Positions 8,582-18,134 of a stretch of DNA of 64,000 nt are shown here, piece by piece. Source of the stretch: Herminiimonas fonticola (GTDB lineage Bacteria; Pseudomonadota; Gammaproteobacteria; Burkholderiales; Burkholderiaceae_D); assembly GCF_003293745.1 (NCBI RefSeq), contig NZ_PTLZ01000003.1, positions 1-64,000 of the forward strand, written 5' to 3'. Made by a program: the position numbers and the translations under genes. Every line of letters begins with the position of its first letter. Within the stretch, counting starts at the first letter, position 1. The notes beneath the pieces were generated by a model, which was not told where the DNA came from, searched no databases, and saw only the letters and a list, made by a program, of their open reading frames with translations.

Positions 8582-9091
8582 TTACCAGCCGCCGAAGCCG
8601 AATTTTCCGTCACGATCAAAACGCAGGTCCGGCCCGTTTTCCATCTTGTTCACGATGCCATTGTTGTTGAAATGAACATGCATCACCGAATTCCAGACGC
8701 CGTTTTCCTTGTAGGGATAAGTCCATACTTCCAGTTGCAGGCGTGGCAAATAAGACGTTTCCGAAGGGTGGCCTATGGCGCGCACGACCTCGGTTTTGGT
8801 TGATATGCCTGGCTTAATGGTGGCGAATTTCTCCGTTGTCAGGACTTGCTCGTACGAAATCAGTCGGCCGTCATTGCTGAAGCGCGCCATATCTATGGCT
8901 TGCCCCCAGGGATTGCGGGAATATTCCAGCAGATAGCCGTTATTATCAGGAATACGCGCGGTTGGTCGTCCCAGTTTGGCGACAACCGATGCTTCTGGCT
9001 CGCCGACGTTGATTGGCGGCGGCATGAGTGAAGCACAGGCACTCAGCATGAGGAGCAATCCCCCTAATAATGCTGTTTGACTATATTTCAT
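8582..9091 (-). CDS. BamE/SmpA-like outer-membrane lipoprotein
   Basis: A 169-residue lipoprotein precursor. A signal sequence ends in lipobox LSAC with C19 as the lipidated residue. The mature part has two short repeats of the SmpA/OmlA type (VGEPEASVVAKLGRP at about 29 and PGISTKTEVVRAIGHP at about 92), each predicted to form the helix-turn-sheet seen in BamE-like proteins. It may act in envelope assembly, but it is not the canonical BamE gene by context. GAGGAAAACAGC precedes the ATG. It is divergent from rpsO. Confidence 0.72.
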   Translation of the reverse strand: MKYSQTALLGGLLLMLSACASLMPPPINVGEPEASVVAKLGRPTARIPDNNGYLLEYSRNPWGQAIDMARFSNDGRLISYEQVLTTEKFATIKPGISTKTEVVRAIGHPSETSYLPRLQLEVWTYPYKENGVWNSVMHVHFNNNGIVNKMENGPDLRFDRDGKFGFGGW

Positions 9092-9122
9092 GCTGTTTTC
9101 CTCAAATAAATGCGCTAAGTGT

Positions 9123-9151
9123 TTGAATCGTCTCGGTCTTTCCGCTATACT
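9123..9151 (+). promoter_or_regulatory. Sigma-70 promoter of rpsO
   Basis: TTGAAT at 9123-9128 and TATACT at 9146-9151 are separated by 17 bp. Transcription would begin near 9158 and give an rpsO leader of about 85 nt, long enough for S15 autoregulation as known in other bacteria. Confidence 0.65.
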
Positions 9152-9242
9152 CCGGGACTGGTCAATTTGACCTGTTTTATTAATCGTTGTTCACGGTGTG
9201 TGGGGTGAAGACTCTATGCATCGCATGTGAAAGGTAAGTCTC

Positions 9243-9512
9243 ATGTCTCTCGAAAAAGCAAGCAAAGCCGCTATCGTCGCCGATAACGCACGTGGCCAAA
9301 ATGATACCGGTTCACCGGAAGTGCAAGTCGCTCTGTTGACAGCACGTATCAACGAACTCAACGGTCATTTCAAAGCACACTCGAAGGATCACCATTCCCG
9401 TCGCGGTTTGATCATGATGGTCAACCGTCGCAAGAGCCTGTTGTCTTACCTCAAAAGTAAAGACGCGACTCGTTATCGTGATCTGATTGTAAAGCTCGGT
9501 CTGCGCAAGTAA
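9243..9512 (+). CDS. rpsO: 30S ribosomal protein S15
   Basis: The 89-residue protein matches S15 over its whole length, including the [13 protein letters not shown] and [14 protein letters not shown] segments that contact 16S rRNA helix 22. AAAGG sits about 9 nt before the ATG. It directly precedes pnp, as in most proteobacteria, with a strong hairpin between the two genes. S15 helps assemble the platform of the small subunit and in E. coli represses its own translation. Confidence 0.98.
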   Translation: MSLEKASKAAIVADNARGQNDTGSPEVQVALLTARINELNGHFKAHSKDHHSRRGLIMMVNRRKSLLSYLKSKDATRYRDLIVKLGLRK

Positions 9513-9544
9513 TTCATTGCGTTATTTTATCCGGCTTGCATAGA

Positions 9545-9587
9545 AAAATGCCTGCGTCAGTTTTCTGATGCGGGCATTTTGCCTTTT
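9545..9587 (+). terminator. rpsO-pnp intergenic hairpin/terminator
   Basis: A 16-bp stem with two G-T pairs (9545-9560 with 9565-9580), loop TTTT, is followed by GCCTTTT. It can act as a partial terminator of rpsO or as an RNase III cleavage site in the rpsO-pnp transcript, as known from E. coli. Confidence 0.8.
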
Positions 9588-9734
9588 GGTAGTTTGCAGT
9601 CTCGTATTTTAGTAATGCATTGCACAGTAATTTTGAGTTGAGTAATAAAGCGAACCATCATCTTGATGGAACGTTTGTGGTGAGGTGAGCGACAGCGCCT
9701 GAAAATCTGTCGGTAAAATTAGAAAGGAACACCC

Positions 9735-11867
9735 GTGTTTAATAAAGTCACTAAAACTTTCCAGTATGGTCAACATACGGTCACGCTTGAAACCGGCGAA
9801 ATCGCCCGTCAAGCTTCCGGTGCCGTACTCGTCTCGATCGAAGATACGGTCGTACTCGCAACGGTTGTCGCTCGCAAAGATGCAAAACCAGGTCAGGATT
9901 TCTTTCCATTGACCGTTGATTATGTAGAAAAAACCTACGCTGCCGGTCGCATCCCAGGCGGTTTCTTCAAACGTGAAGGTCGCCCTTCCGAAAAAGAAAC
10001 ACTGACATCGCGTCTGATCGATCGTCCGATTCGTCCGTTGTTCCCAGAAGGTTATTTGAACGAAGTGCAGATCATCATTCACGTGATGTCGGTCAATCCT
10101 GAGATTGATCCGGACATCGCTGCAATGATCGGTGCATCGGCTGCCTTGTCGGTTTCCGGCATTCCATTCGCAGGCCCGCTGGGTGCTGCTCGCGTCGGTT
10201 ATATCGATGGTCAATACATATTGAACCCGACTTCGTCGCAACTGAAAACATCGCAAATGGATCTGGTCGTTGCCGGTACCGAAACAGCCGTGTTGATGGT
10301 TGAGTCTGAAGCACAACAATTGTCCGAAGAAGTCATGCTCGGCGCGGTTGTTTACGGTCACGATCAAATGAAAGCAGTCATCGATGCGATTCACGACTTG
10401 GTGCGTGATGGCGGCAAGCCAGAAGTGCAATGGGCGCCTCCAGCAAAGAACGAAGCATTGATCGCACGCGTAGCGCACTTTGCAGAAGCAAAATTGCGCG
10501 CTGCTTACCAAACCAAAGACAAGCAGGCACGTACTGCCAAGTTGAAAGATGCGTTTGCAGAAGTCAATGTTGAACTCACTGCGGAAGCTGTTTCGGTCGG
10601 TGGCGTTGCACCTGATTCTGCTGAAGTCGGCAACATCCTGTTCGATCTGGAAGCAAAAATCGTTCGTTCGCAGATTCTCGAAGGCGAACCACGTATCGAT
10701 GGTCGCGACACACGTACCGTGCGTCCAATAACGATCCGTACCGGCGTCTTGCCACGCACTCACGGTTCGGCATTGTTCACTCGTGGTGAAACACAAGCCT
10801 TGGTTATCGCAACCTTGGGTACTGCACGCGACGAACAAAAGATCGATGCATTGATGGGCGAATACTCGGATCGCTTCATGCTGCACTACAACATGCCTCC
10901 GTTCGCTACTGGTGAAACCGGTCGTGTCGGTACGCCTAAACGTCGCGAAATCGGTCACGGCCGTTTGGCTAAACGTGCTCTGGTTGCTGCATTGCCAGCG
11001 CCTGAAGATTTCAGCTACTCGGTACGCCTGGTTTCGGAAATCACAGAATCCAACGGTTCGTCATCAATGGCTTCAGTTTGCGGCGGCTGCCTGGCATTGA
11101 TCGATGCTGGCGTTCCTATGCAAGGGCACGTGGCTGGTATCGCTATGGGCTTGATCAAGGACGGCGGTAAGTTTGCAGTCTTGAGCGATATCCTCGGTGA
11201 CGAAGATCATCTCGGCGACATGGACTTTAAAGTGGCTGGTACCGCAAACGGTATTACCGCTTTGCAAATGGATATCAAAATTCAGGGCATCACCAAAGAA
11301 ATCATGCAGGTCGCTTTGGCGCAAGCTAAAGAAGGCCGTATCCATATCCTCGGCGAAATGGAAAAGGCTGTTCCTAGCGGCACAACTGGTGAATTGTCTG
11401 ATTTCGCACCACGCCTGATCACCATCAAGATCAATCCGGAAAAAATCCGTGACGTGATCGGCAAAGGCGGCGCAGTCATTCGCGCATTGACCGAAGAAAC
11501 CGGTACCCAAATCGACATCAGCGATGAAGGCGTGGTCACCATCGCTTCCGTCGACGCAGCTGCCGGCCAGGAAGCAAAACGTCGCATCGAAGAACTGACA
11601 GCTTCAGTTGAAGTTGGCAAGGTCTACGAAGGCACGGTTCTGAAATTGCTGGATTTCGGCGCGATTGTTCAAGTCATGCCAGGCAAAGATGGTTTGTTGC
11701 ACATCAGTCAAATCGCTAACGAACGCGTCAATGCAGTTGCTGATTACTTGAAAGAAGGTCAACAAGTTCGCGTTAAAGTTCTGGAAACAGACGACCGCGG
11801 CCGTTTGAAGTTGTCGATGAAAGCTGCAGTATCAGAAGAAAGCCCTGAAGCGGCAGCGCAAGAGTAA
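9735..11867 (+). CDS. pnp: Polyribonucleotide nucleotidyltransferase (PNPase)
   Basis: The 710-residue enzyme degrades RNA from the 3' end using phosphate, as a trimer and often in the degradosome. Two RNase PH domains (about 15-230 and 310-545) are joined by a helical linker, followed by a KH domain with IGKGG (about residue 575) and an S1 domain (about 620-690). The start is GTG at 9735, with AGAAAGGA just upstream; no better ATG exists. It lies downstream of rpsO and is closed by a strong terminator at 11903. The length is normal for the family. Confidence 0.98.
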   Translation: MFNKVTKTFQYGQHTVTLETGEIARQASGAVLVSIEDTVVLATVVARKDAKPGQDFFPLTVDYVEKTYAAGRIPGGFFKREGRPSEKETLTSRLIDRPIRPLFPEGYLNEVQIIIHVMSVNPEIDPDIAAMIGASAALSVSGIPFAGPLGAARVGYIDGQYILNPTSSQLKTSQMDLVVAGTETAVLMVESEAQQLSEEVMLGAVVYGHDQMKAVIDAIHDLVRDGGKPEVQWAPPAKNEALIARVAHFAEAKLRAAYQTKDKQARTAKLKDAFAEVNVELTAEAVSVGGVAPDSAEVGNILFDLEAKIVRSQILEGEPRIDGRDTRTVRPITIRTGVLPRTHGSALFTRGETQALVIATLGTARDEQKIDALMGEYSDRFMLHYNMPPFATGETGRVGTPKRREIGHGRLAKRALVAALPAPEDFSYSVRLVSEITESNGSSSMASVCGGCLALIDAGVPMQGHVAGIAMGLIKDGGKFAVLSDILGDEDHLGDMDFKVAGTANGITALQMDIKIQGITKEIMQVALAQAKEGRIHILGEMEKAVPSGTTGELSDFAPRLITIKINPEKIRDVIGKGGAVIRALTEETGTQIDISDEGVVTIASVDAAAGQEAKRRIEELTASVEVGKVYEGTVLKLLDFGAIVQVMPGKDGLLHISQIANERVNAVADYLKEGQQVRVKVLETDDRGRLKLSMKAAVSEESPEAAAQE

Positions 11868-11902
11868 GCACTCTGAATCAGGCTTGCCTGAATTTAGTAA
11901 TA

Positions 11903-11938
11903 AAAACCGCTCATTGCGCAGGCATTGAGCGGTTTTTT
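11903..11938 (+). terminator. Rho-independent terminator of pnp
   Basis: An 11-bp perfect stem AAAACCGCTCA / TGAGCGGTTTT (11903-11913 with 11926-11936) with a 12-nt loop runs into a T tract. Confidence 0.9.
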
Positions 11939-11962
11939 ATTGACCTCGGTCAAGCATCTAGT

Positions 11963-11992
11963 TTGACCGTGTTCGTCGCAAAGAGCTAGAAT
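11963..11992 (+). promoter_or_regulatory. Sigma-70 promoter of tpiA
   Basis: TTGACC (11963-11968) and TAGAAT (11987-11992) are 18 bp apart, between the pnp terminator and tpiA. The start would be near 11999, leaving a short leader of about 22 nt. Confidence 0.65.
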
Positions 11993-12020
11993 AGCGGGTT
12001 ATTAGAATCCTGGGTTTCAT

Positions 12021-12767
12021 ATGCGCCGCAAACTCGTCGCAGGCAACTGGAAAATGAATGGCAGTATTGCTGCCAATGCTCTTTTGCTAGCGGAAATTAA
12101 AGCCGAGTTTGGCAATGCTGCATGTGATGCTGCAGTATGCGTTCCGGCACCTTATCTTGCACAATGCCAAGCCTTGTTATCGGATAGTGCGATTGCACTT
12201 GGTGCGCAAGATTTGTCGATACATGAAGCGGGTGCTTATACCGGCGAAGTGTCGGCAACCATGTTGCTGGAATTTGCTTGTCGCTATGTGATTGTCGGTC
12301 ACTCGGAACGTCGCGCTTATTTCGGCGAAACTGATGAGCTGGTGGCACAAAAAACAGCGCGGGCCTTACGTGCAGGACTTGTTCCTATCGTCTGTGTTGG
12401 TGAAACATTGGCGCAGCGCGAAGCAGGGCAGACAGATGCAATCGTAGGTCAGCAAATCGATGCGGTGTTGTCATTGATTGCAGAAAATGACCTGGCGAAA
12501 ATAGTGGTGGCATACGAGCCGGTTTGGGCAATTGGAACCGGCAAGACTGCAACGCCAGAAATGGCACAGGAAGTCCATGCCATGTTGCGCAAGCGCTTAT
12601 CTGCAAAGAATACGCAAGCTGCAACGGAAGTGAAGATTTTGTACGGCGGTAGCATGAAGCCCGAGAATGCGAAAGAGTTGCTCGCCATGCCGGATATCGA
12701 TGGTGGCTTGATAGGCGGAGCAGCATTGAAAGCAGCGGATTTTCTTTCGATTATCTGCGCAGCGTAA
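12021..12767 (+). CDS. tpiA: Triose-phosphate isomerase
   Basis: The 248-residue cytoplasmic enzyme interconverts glyceraldehyde 3-phosphate and dihydroxyacetone phosphate. The catalytic residues are all present: K11 in GNWKMNG, H94 in VGHSERR and E166 in [11 protein letters not shown]. The phosphate loop GGS (in LYGGSMK) is also kept. The ATG at 12021 lies close to the promoter and has only a weak ribosome binding site. secG follows 63 bp later, the usual tpiA-secG order. Confidence 0.98.
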   Translation: MRRKLVAGNWKMNGSIAANALLLAEIKAEFGNAACDAAVCVPAPYLAQCQALLSDSAIALGAQDLSIHEAGAYTGEVSATMLLEFACRYVIVGHSERRAYFGETDELVAQKTARALRAGLVPIVCVGETLAQREAGQTDAIVGQQIDAVLSLIAENDLAKIVVAYEPVWAIGTGKTATPEMAQEVHAMLRKRLSAKNTQAATEVKILYGGSMKPENAKELLAMPDIDGGLIGGAALKAADFLSIICAA

Positions 12768-12830
12768 GTGCTAAAAAAGTATTAAGAAGCGCTAAGCTTT
12801 ATTACGAATTACCTAAGACTGGAAATTGAA

Positions 12831-13229
12831 ATGAATAGTTTGCATACCATCATCGTCGTTGTTCAAGTGCTGTCCGCATTGACTATCATCGGCCTCGTAT
12901 TGCTGCAACATGGCAAGGGTGCCGATATGGGCGCGTCCTTCGGTTCGGGTGCATCCGGCAGTTTGTTCGGTGCGACTGGATCGTCGAACTTCCTGTCGAA
13001 GTTCACGGGTGTTGCAGCAGCTATTTTCTTTGCTGCGACTTTGGGTCTGGCATTTATCAGCAACAAGCCTGCAGAAACCAGTGCCGGCGTGATGGAAAAC
13101 TTGCCTGTGTCGGCGGTTCCTGGTGCTGAAGCAACTGCGCCGGCAGCATCAACTGCGACGCCTGCAACAGTACCTGCGACACCTGCATCGTCGAGTGGAA
13201 CTGGCCAATCAAATCAGATTCCGAAGTAA
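12831..13229 (+). CDS. secG: Preprotein translocase subunit SecG
   Basis: A 132-residue inner-membrane protein of the SecYEG channel. Two transmembrane helices (about 5-25 and 58-77) flank a conserved cytoplasmic segment with LLQHGKGADMG and SGSLFGATGSSNFLSK, typical of SecG. The C-terminal tail (about 85-132) is low-complexity Ala/Thr/Pro, as in many betaproteobacterial SecG proteins. It is probably cotranscribed with tpiA. Confidence 0.95.
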   Translation: MNSLHTIIVVVQVLSALTIIGLVLLQHGKGADMGASFGSGASGSLFGATGSSNFLSKFTGVAAAIFFAATLGLAFISNKPAETSAGVMENLPVSAVPGAEATAPAASTATPATVPATPASSSGTGQSNQIPK

Positions 13230-13296
13230 GTACGTGTAATTACGTATGAATGTGCGTATAAGAGCTGTTTTCTTCTTGTTCTTATGCAATTGCGCA

Positions 13297-13326
13297 TTGA
13301 ATAAATGTTTCAAAGCAGGTTAAAAT
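13297..13326 (+). promoter_or_regulatory. Promoter of tRNA-Leu
   Basis: TTGAAT (13297-13302) and TAAAAT (13321-13326) with an 18-bp spacer place the start within about 7-10 nt of the mature tRNA 5' end. Confidence 0.6.
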
Positions 13327-13336
13327 ATTGGTCTTG

Positions 13337-13421
13337 GCCGACGTGGTGAAATTGGTAGACACGCTATCTTGAGGGGGTAGTGGCGAAAGCTGTGCGAGTT
13401 CGAGTCTCGCCGTCGGCACCA
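13337..13421 (+). tRNA. tRNA-Leu(GAG)
   Basis: An 85-nt class II tRNA. Acceptor strands GCCGACG (13337-13343) and CGTCGGC (13411-13417) pair fully. The anticodon stem CTATC/GGTAG encloses TTGAGGG with anticodon GAG at 13371-13373. A long variable arm and an encoded CCA (13419-13421) are present. Confidence 0.97.
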
Positions 13422-13432
13422 AACAAATTAAG

Positions 13433-13462
13433 GCCAGCTAGGAATGCCTAAGCTGGCTTTTT
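13433..13462 (+). terminator. Terminator after tRNA-Leu
   Basis: GCCAGCT (13433-13439) pairs with AGCTGGC (13451-13457), extended by AGG/CCT around one bulge, and is followed by TTTTT. Confidence 0.8.
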
Positions 13463-13567
13463 ATCGGAAATTGAAGTTTGAAATTTATCGATAAGCGCAT
13501 CGTATTTAGTATTTGATTCAACGTATTTTTGCCAGCCAATTAATCGTTCAACTTAAGCCAGCTAATC

Positions 13568-13927
13568 GTGAACCTCGAAAATTACTTCCCCGTTTTACTC
13601 TTTATTCTGGTCGGTATCGGTGTCGGTGTCGCACCGCAGATATTGGGTCGCATTCTCGGTCCGCATAATCCGGACGATCAAAAACTTTCCCCGTACGAGT
13701 GTGGTTTCGAGGCATTTGAAGATGCGCGCATGAAGTTCGATGTGCGTTACTATCTCGTCGCCATTTTGTTCATTCTGTTTGACCTTGAGGTGGCGTTTCT
13801 TGTCCCTTGGGCGGCGGCAATGCGCGAAGTAGGGATGCTTGGATTTTGGGCAATGATGATTTTCCTTGGAGTGCTGACCATCGGTCTGGTGTTCGAATGG
13901 AAAAAAGGCGCGCTGGATTGGGAGTAA
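13568..13927 (+). CDS. nuoA: NADH-quinone oxidoreductase subunit A
   Basis: A 119-residue membrane subunit of complex I with three transmembrane helices. The loop between helices 1 and 2 has YECGFE, with the conserved cysteine, and helix 2 carries the [10 protein letters not shown] motif. The start is GTG at 13568, giving MNLENYFPV; the ribosome binding site is weak. It is the first gene of the 14-gene nuo operon. No confident promoter was found in the 105 bp after the tRNA-Leu terminator. Confidence 0.97.
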   Translation: MNLENYFPVLLFILVGIGVGVAPQILGRILGPHNPDDQKLSPYECGFEAFEDARMKFDVRYYLVAILFILFDLEVAFLVPWAAAMREVGMLGFWAMMIFLGVLTIGLVFEWKKGALDWE

Positions 13928-13930
13928 GTC

Positions 13931-14407
13931 ATGGCAATTGAAGGCGTATTGAATGAAGGCTTCGTTACGACGACAGCCGATAAACTGATCAACTGGACGC
14001 GTACCGGTTCGATGTGGCCGATGACCTTTGGTCTCGCATGCTGTGCAGTAGAAATGATGCACGCAGGTGCTTCGCGTTACGATCTGGATCGCTTTGGTGT
14101 GGTTTTCCGTCCGTCGCCGCGTCAGTCTGATGTGATGATTGTTGCTGGTACTTTGTGCAACAAGATGGCGCCGGCTTTGCGTAAAGTCTACGATCAAATG
14201 GCAGAGCCTCGTTGGGTAATCTCGATGGGTTCGTGTGCCAATGGTGGTGGTTACTACCATTACTCTTACTCTGTTGTGCGCGGTTGTGATCGCATTGTTC
14301 CGGTCGATGTCTATGTTCCGGGTTGTCCTCCAACCGCTGAAGCATTGTTGTACGGGATCATGCAGTTGCAAAACAAGATCCGTCGTACCAACACGATCGC
14401 TCGCTAA
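13931..14407 (+). CDS. nuoB: NADH-quinone oxidoreductase subunit B
   Basis: A 158-residue peripheral-arm subunit that holds cluster N2, the last iron-sulfur centre before quinone. The four ligands can be placed at C37 and C38 (tandem, in LACCAVE), C102 (in MGSCANGG) and C132 (in VPGCPPTAE). It begins 3 bp after the nuoA stop. The length is normal. Confidence 0.98.
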   Translation: MAIEGVLNEGFVTTTADKLINWTRTGSMWPMTFGLACCAVEMMHAGASRYDLDRFGVVFRPSPRQSDVMIVAGTLCNKMAPALRKVYDQMAEPRWVISMGSCANGGGYYHYSYSVVRGCDRIVPVDVYVPGCPPTAEALLYGIMQLQNKIRRTNTIAR

Positions 14408-14424
14408 GAGACTGAATAGTTAAT

Positions 14425-15021
14425 ATGACGATCAAACTTGAACTCCTCGAAGCTGCTCTGCGCAACGCGCTGGGCGAACAGCTTCAAAGTCTGTCGCTGG
14501 CATTAGGCGAAGCTACCATTGTTGTGAAGTCGCATGACTACCTGTCCGCAATGCGTGTCTTGCGTGATCATGCTGATTTGCGTTTTGAAGAATTGATTGA
14601 TTTGTGCGGCGTCGATTACTCGACGTATGGCGATGGTGTGTGGGAAGGTCCGCGCTTCGCTGTCGTTTCGCACTTGTTGTCGATCAAGCATAACTGGCGT
14701 GTGCGTGTGCGTGTATTCGCGCCGGACGATGAAATGCCTGTCGTTGCATCGATGATCGATATCTGGCCTACAGCTAACTGGTATGAGCGTGAAGCGTTCG
14801 ACTTCTTCGGCATCCTGTTCGAAGGTCATAACGATTTGCGTCGCATTTTGACCGACTATGGTTTTATCGGTCATCCATTCCGCAAGGATTTCCCAGTCTC
14901 CGGTTACGTTGAAATGCGTTACGACCCTGAGCAAAAACGGGTGATTTACCAGCCCGTCACGATCGATCCGCGCGAAATCGTTCCGCGCGTGATCCGTGAA
15001 GAACAATACGGGATGAAATAA
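14425..15021 (+). CDS. nuoC: NADH-quinone oxidoreductase subunit C
   Basis: A 198-residue 30-kDa-type subunit of the hydrophilic arm. The family signature ERE(A)FDFFGI is present as [17 protein letters not shown], followed by [20 protein letters not shown]. It is a separate gene, not fused to nuoD as in E. coli. Its stop codon overlaps the nuoD start (TAATG). Confidence 0.98.
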   Translation: MTIKLELLEAALRNALGEQLQSLSLALGEATIVVKSHDYLSAMRVLRDHADLRFEELIDLCGVDYSTYGDGVWEGPRFAVVSHLLSIKHNWRVRVRVFAPDDEMPVVASMIDIWPTANWYEREAFDFFGILFEGHNDLRRILTDYGFIGHPFRKDFPVSGYVEMRYDPEQKRVIYQPVTIDPREIVPRVIREEQYGMK

Positions 15022-16274
15022 TGGCTGAGATCAAGAACTACACCCTTAACTTCGGTCCACAGCATCCTGCGGCGCATGGTGTGTTGCGCCTGGTTCTGGA
15101 GCTGGACGGCGAAGTGATTCAACGTGCCGATCCGCATATTGGATTGTTGCACCGCGCTACTGAAAAACTCGCTGAGCAAAAAACGTATCTGCAATCTGTT
15201 CCTTACATGGATCGTCTCGACTACGTGTCGATGATGTGTAACGAACATGCATATGTCATGTCGATTGAGAAGATGCTCAATATCGAAGTGCCTTTGCGTG
15301 CGCAGTACATCCGCGTCATGTTCGATGAAATCACCCGTATCCTGAATCACCTGATGTGGCTCGGCGCGCATGCGCTCGACGTTGGTGCGATGGGCGTGTT
15401 CCTGTATGCGTTCCGCGAACGTGAAGATTTAATGGATTGCTACGAGGCGGTTTCTGGCGCGCGTATGCATGCTGCTTATTATCGTCCGGGTGGCGTTTAT
15501 CGCGATCTGCCGGATGCTATGCCGCAGCACAAGGCGTCGATCATCCGCAATGCAAAAGCCATCAGCCAATTGAATGAAAACCGTCAAGGCTCCTTGCTTG
15601 ATTTCATTGAAGACTTTACCAATCGTTTCCCGACTTATGTCGATGAATACGAAACCTTGTTGACCGATAACCGTATCTGGAAACAACGTTTGGTTGGTAT
15701 CGGTGTGGTCTCGCCTGAGCGCGCGATGGCGATGGGCTTTACCGGTGCAATGTTGCGTGGTTCAGGCGTCGAATGGGATTTGCGCAAGAAACAACCGTAC
15801 GAAGTGTACGACCTGATGGATTTTGATATTCCGGTTGGTACCAATGGCGATTGCTACGATCGTTATCTGGTGCGCGTCGAAGAGATGCGTCAGTCGAATC
15901 GCATCATCAAGCAGTGCGTTGAATGGCTGCGTAATAATCCGGGTCCTGTGATGACGAACAACCACAAGGTTGCGCCGCCGTCACGCGTGGGCATGAAGTC
16001 GAACATGGAAGATTTGATTCATCATTTCAAACTCTTCACTGAAGGTTTCCACGTGCCGGCAGGTGAGGCGTATGCTGCGGTCGAACATCCGAAGGGTGAG
16101 TTCGGTGTCTATCTGATTTCCGATGGCGCGAACAAACCTTACCGTATGAAGATTCGTGCACCGGGCTTCCCGCACTTGCAAGGTTTGGACGAGATGGCCA
16201 AGGGCCACATGATTGCCGATGCAGTAACCATCATCGGTACGCAAGATATTGTGTTTGGTGAAATTGACCGCTAA
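15021..16274 (+). CDS. nuoD: NADH-quinone oxidoreductase subunit D
   Basis: The 417-residue 49-kDa subunit lines the quinone-binding cavity with NuoB. It opens with [14 protein letters not shown], the family signature, and keeps the [14 protein letters not shown] segment. It overlaps nuoC by one base, which suggests translational coupling. Confidence 0.98.
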   Translation: MAEIKNYTLNFGPQHPAAHGVLRLVLELDGEVIQRADPHIGLLHRATEKLAEQKTYLQSVPYMDRLDYVSMMCNEHAYVMSIEKMLNIEVPLRAQYIRVMFDEITRILNHLMWLGAHALDVGAMGVFLYAFREREDLMDCYEAVSGARMHAAYYRPGGVYRDLPDAMPQHKASIIRNAKAISQLNENRQGSLLDFIEDFTNRFPTYVDEYETLLTDNRIWKQRLVGIGVVSPERAMAMGFTGAMLRGSGVEWDLRKKQPYEVYDLMDFDIPVGTNGDCYDRYLVRVEEMRQSNRIIKQCVEWLRNNPGPVMTNNHKVAPPSRVGMKSNMEDLIHHFKLFTEGFHVPAGEAYAAVEHPKGEFGVYLISDGANKPYRMKIRAPGFPHLQGLDEMAKGHMIADAVTIIGTQDIVFGEIDR

Positions 16275-16301
16275 TCGCGGCTCAATAATTGAGGCATAGA
16301 C

Positions 16302-16781
16302 ATGCTGTTATCAGAACAAACGTATAAAAGAATCGACCGCGAGGTCGCCAAGTTCCCTGCAGATCAAAAGCAGTCTGCGGTCATGGCCGCACTGCAAATT
16401 GCTCAGGATGAAACCCGTTGGCTGCCGCCTGAAGTCATGCAAGATGTTGCTGACTATCTGGGAATGCCGGCGATCGCCGTGCAAGAGGTTGCGACCTTCT
16501 ACAATATGTACAACACCAAACCGGTCGGCAAGTTCAAGATTTCGGTATGTACAAATCTCCCGTGCCAATTGTCCGGTGGTGAGAAGGCTGCGCATTACCT
16601 GAAGCACAAGCTTGGTATCGATTATCGTGAAACGACGACAGATGATTTATTCACGCTGGTTGAAGGTGAATGCATGGGCGCTTGTGGTGATGCGCCTGTC
16701 ATGCTGGTCAATAACAAACGCATGTGCAGCTTTATGTCGGATGACAAAATCGACGCACTGGTAGAGGAATTGAAGAAATGA
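16302..16781 (+). CDS. nuoE: NADH-quinone oxidoreductase subunit E
   Basis: The 159-residue 24-kDa-type subunit binds cluster N1a ([2Fe-2S], thioredoxin-like fold). Ligand cysteines are visible in VCTNLPCQL and [22 protein letters not shown] precedes the ATG. Its 3' end overlaps nuoF by four bases (ATGA). Confidence 0.98.
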   Translation: MLLSEQTYKRIDREVAKFPADQKQSAVMAALQIAQDETRWLPPEVMQDVADYLGMPAIAVQEVATFYNMYNTKPVGKFKISVCTNLPCQLSGGEKAAHYLKHKLGIDYRETTTDDLFTLVEGECMGACGDAPVMLVNNKRMCSFMSDDKIDALVEELKK

Positions 16782-18073
16782 CCAGTCTGCATAATCGTCA
16801 TATCAAACCATTGATTTTGGCCGGCCTCACCGGTGATAACTGGGGCCTGGAAGAGTACGTCAAGCGCGGTGGGTATGCATCTCTGAAGCGTATCTTGAGC
16901 GAAGGCATGACGTCTGAGCAGGTGATTGCTGAAGTCAAGGCATCGACGCTGCGCGGCCGTGGTGGTGCAGGTTTCCCTAGCGGCTTGAAGTGGAGCTTCA
17001 TGCCCAAGAATTACGCAGGCCAAAAGTATCTGGTTTGTAATTCCGATGAAGGCGAACCAGGCACATTCAAGGATCGGGATATCCTTCGCTACAATCCGCA
17101 CGCAGTGATTGAGGGTATGACTATCGCTGCTTATGCAATGGGCGTCAGCGTAGGCTACAACTATATTCATGGCGAAATTTTCGCTGAGTATGATCGCTTT
17201 GAAGAAGCGCTTGAGCAGGCACGCGCTGCAGGTTTCCTCGGTGATCGTATTCTGGGTACTGACTACAGCTTCCAGTTGCACGCATTCCATGGTTTTGGCG
17301 CTTACATCTGCGGCGAAGAAACCGCTTTGCTGGAATCGCTCGAAGGAAAAAAAGGTCAGCCGCGCTTCAAGCCGCCTTTCCCTGCGAGCTATGGCCTGTA
17401 CGGCAAGCCAACCACGATCAATAATACCGAGACCTTTGCTGCGGTGCCTTTCATTTTCCAAGTGGGCGCTGAAGCGTATGCAGCACTTGGTAAGCCTAAC
17501 AACGGCGGCACTAAAATCTTTTCGGTGTCTGGCGACGTAGAGCGTCCTGGCAATTACGAAATTCCGTTGGGTACTCCATTTGCAGAGTTGTTGAAACTGG
17601 CCGGTGGTGTGCGCGGCGGTAAAAAACTTAAAGCAGTTATTCCTGGCGGTTCGTCAGTGCCAGTCGTCAAGGGTGATCTGATGATGGCGACTGACATGGA
17701 CTACGATTCGGTCGCCAAGGCAGGTTCGATGCTGGGTTCTGGTGCCGTCATCGTGATGGATGAAACACGTTGCATGGTCAAGGCGCTCTTGCGATTGTCC
17801 TACTTCTATTTTGAAGAATCCTGCGGTCAGTGCACACCGTGCCGTGAAGGTACTGGTTGGTTGTATCGCATGGTGCATCGTATCGAGAATGGTCAAGGCC
17901 GCCCTGAGGATCTGGACATGCTGAACTCGATCGCCGACAACATTCAGGGTCGCACAATTTGCGCACTCGGTGATGCAGCTGCGATGCCGGTACGCGCAAT
18001 GATTCAGCAGTTCCGTGAAGAGTTTGAATATCACATTGAGCATAAACATTGCTTGGTGCCCGCTTACATTTAG
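16778..18073 (+). CDS. nuoF: NADH-quinone oxidoreductase subunit F
   Basis: The 431-residue 51-kDa subunit is where NADH is oxidised; it binds FMN and cluster N3. The [10 protein letters not shown] loop (about residue 62) fits the NADH site, and the FMN region has [15 protein letters not shown]3 ligands are in [12 protein letters not shown] plus a later cysteine in TICALGD. It overlaps nuoE by ATGA. Confidence 0.98.
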   Translation: MTSLHNRHIKPLILAGLTGDNWGLEEYVKRGGYASLKRILSEGMTSEQVIAEVKASTLRGRGGAGFPSGLKWSFMPKNYAGQKYLVCNSDEGEPGTFKDRDILRYNPHAVIEGMTIAAYAMGVSVGYNYIHGEIFAEYDRFEEALEQARAAGFLGDRILGTDYSFQLHAFHGFGAYICGEETALLESLEGKKGQPRFKPPFPASYGLYGKPTTINNTETFAAVPFIFQVGAEAYAALGKPNNGGTKIFSVSGDVERPGNYEIPLGTPFAELLKLAGGVRGGKKLKAVIPGGSSVPVVKGDLMMATDMDYDSVAKAGSMLGSGAVIVMDETRCMVKALLRLSYFYFEESCGQCTPCREGTGWLYRMVHRIENGQGRPEDLDMLNSIADNIQGRTICALGDAAAMPVRAMIQQFREEFEYHIEHKHCLVPAYI

Positions 18074-18134
18074 CCGATCACTTGGTTAGCGTAATAAACC
18101 TAGTGAGAACACTGAAGTCAACAAAAGCAAAGCC

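Noticed and set aside
9609-10958. 449-codon open frame on the minus strand opposite pnp
   Set aside because: It lies wholly antisense to pnp, has odd composition (rich in Cys, Arg, Asp, Phe) and matches no family; it is a by-product of pnp codon bias.
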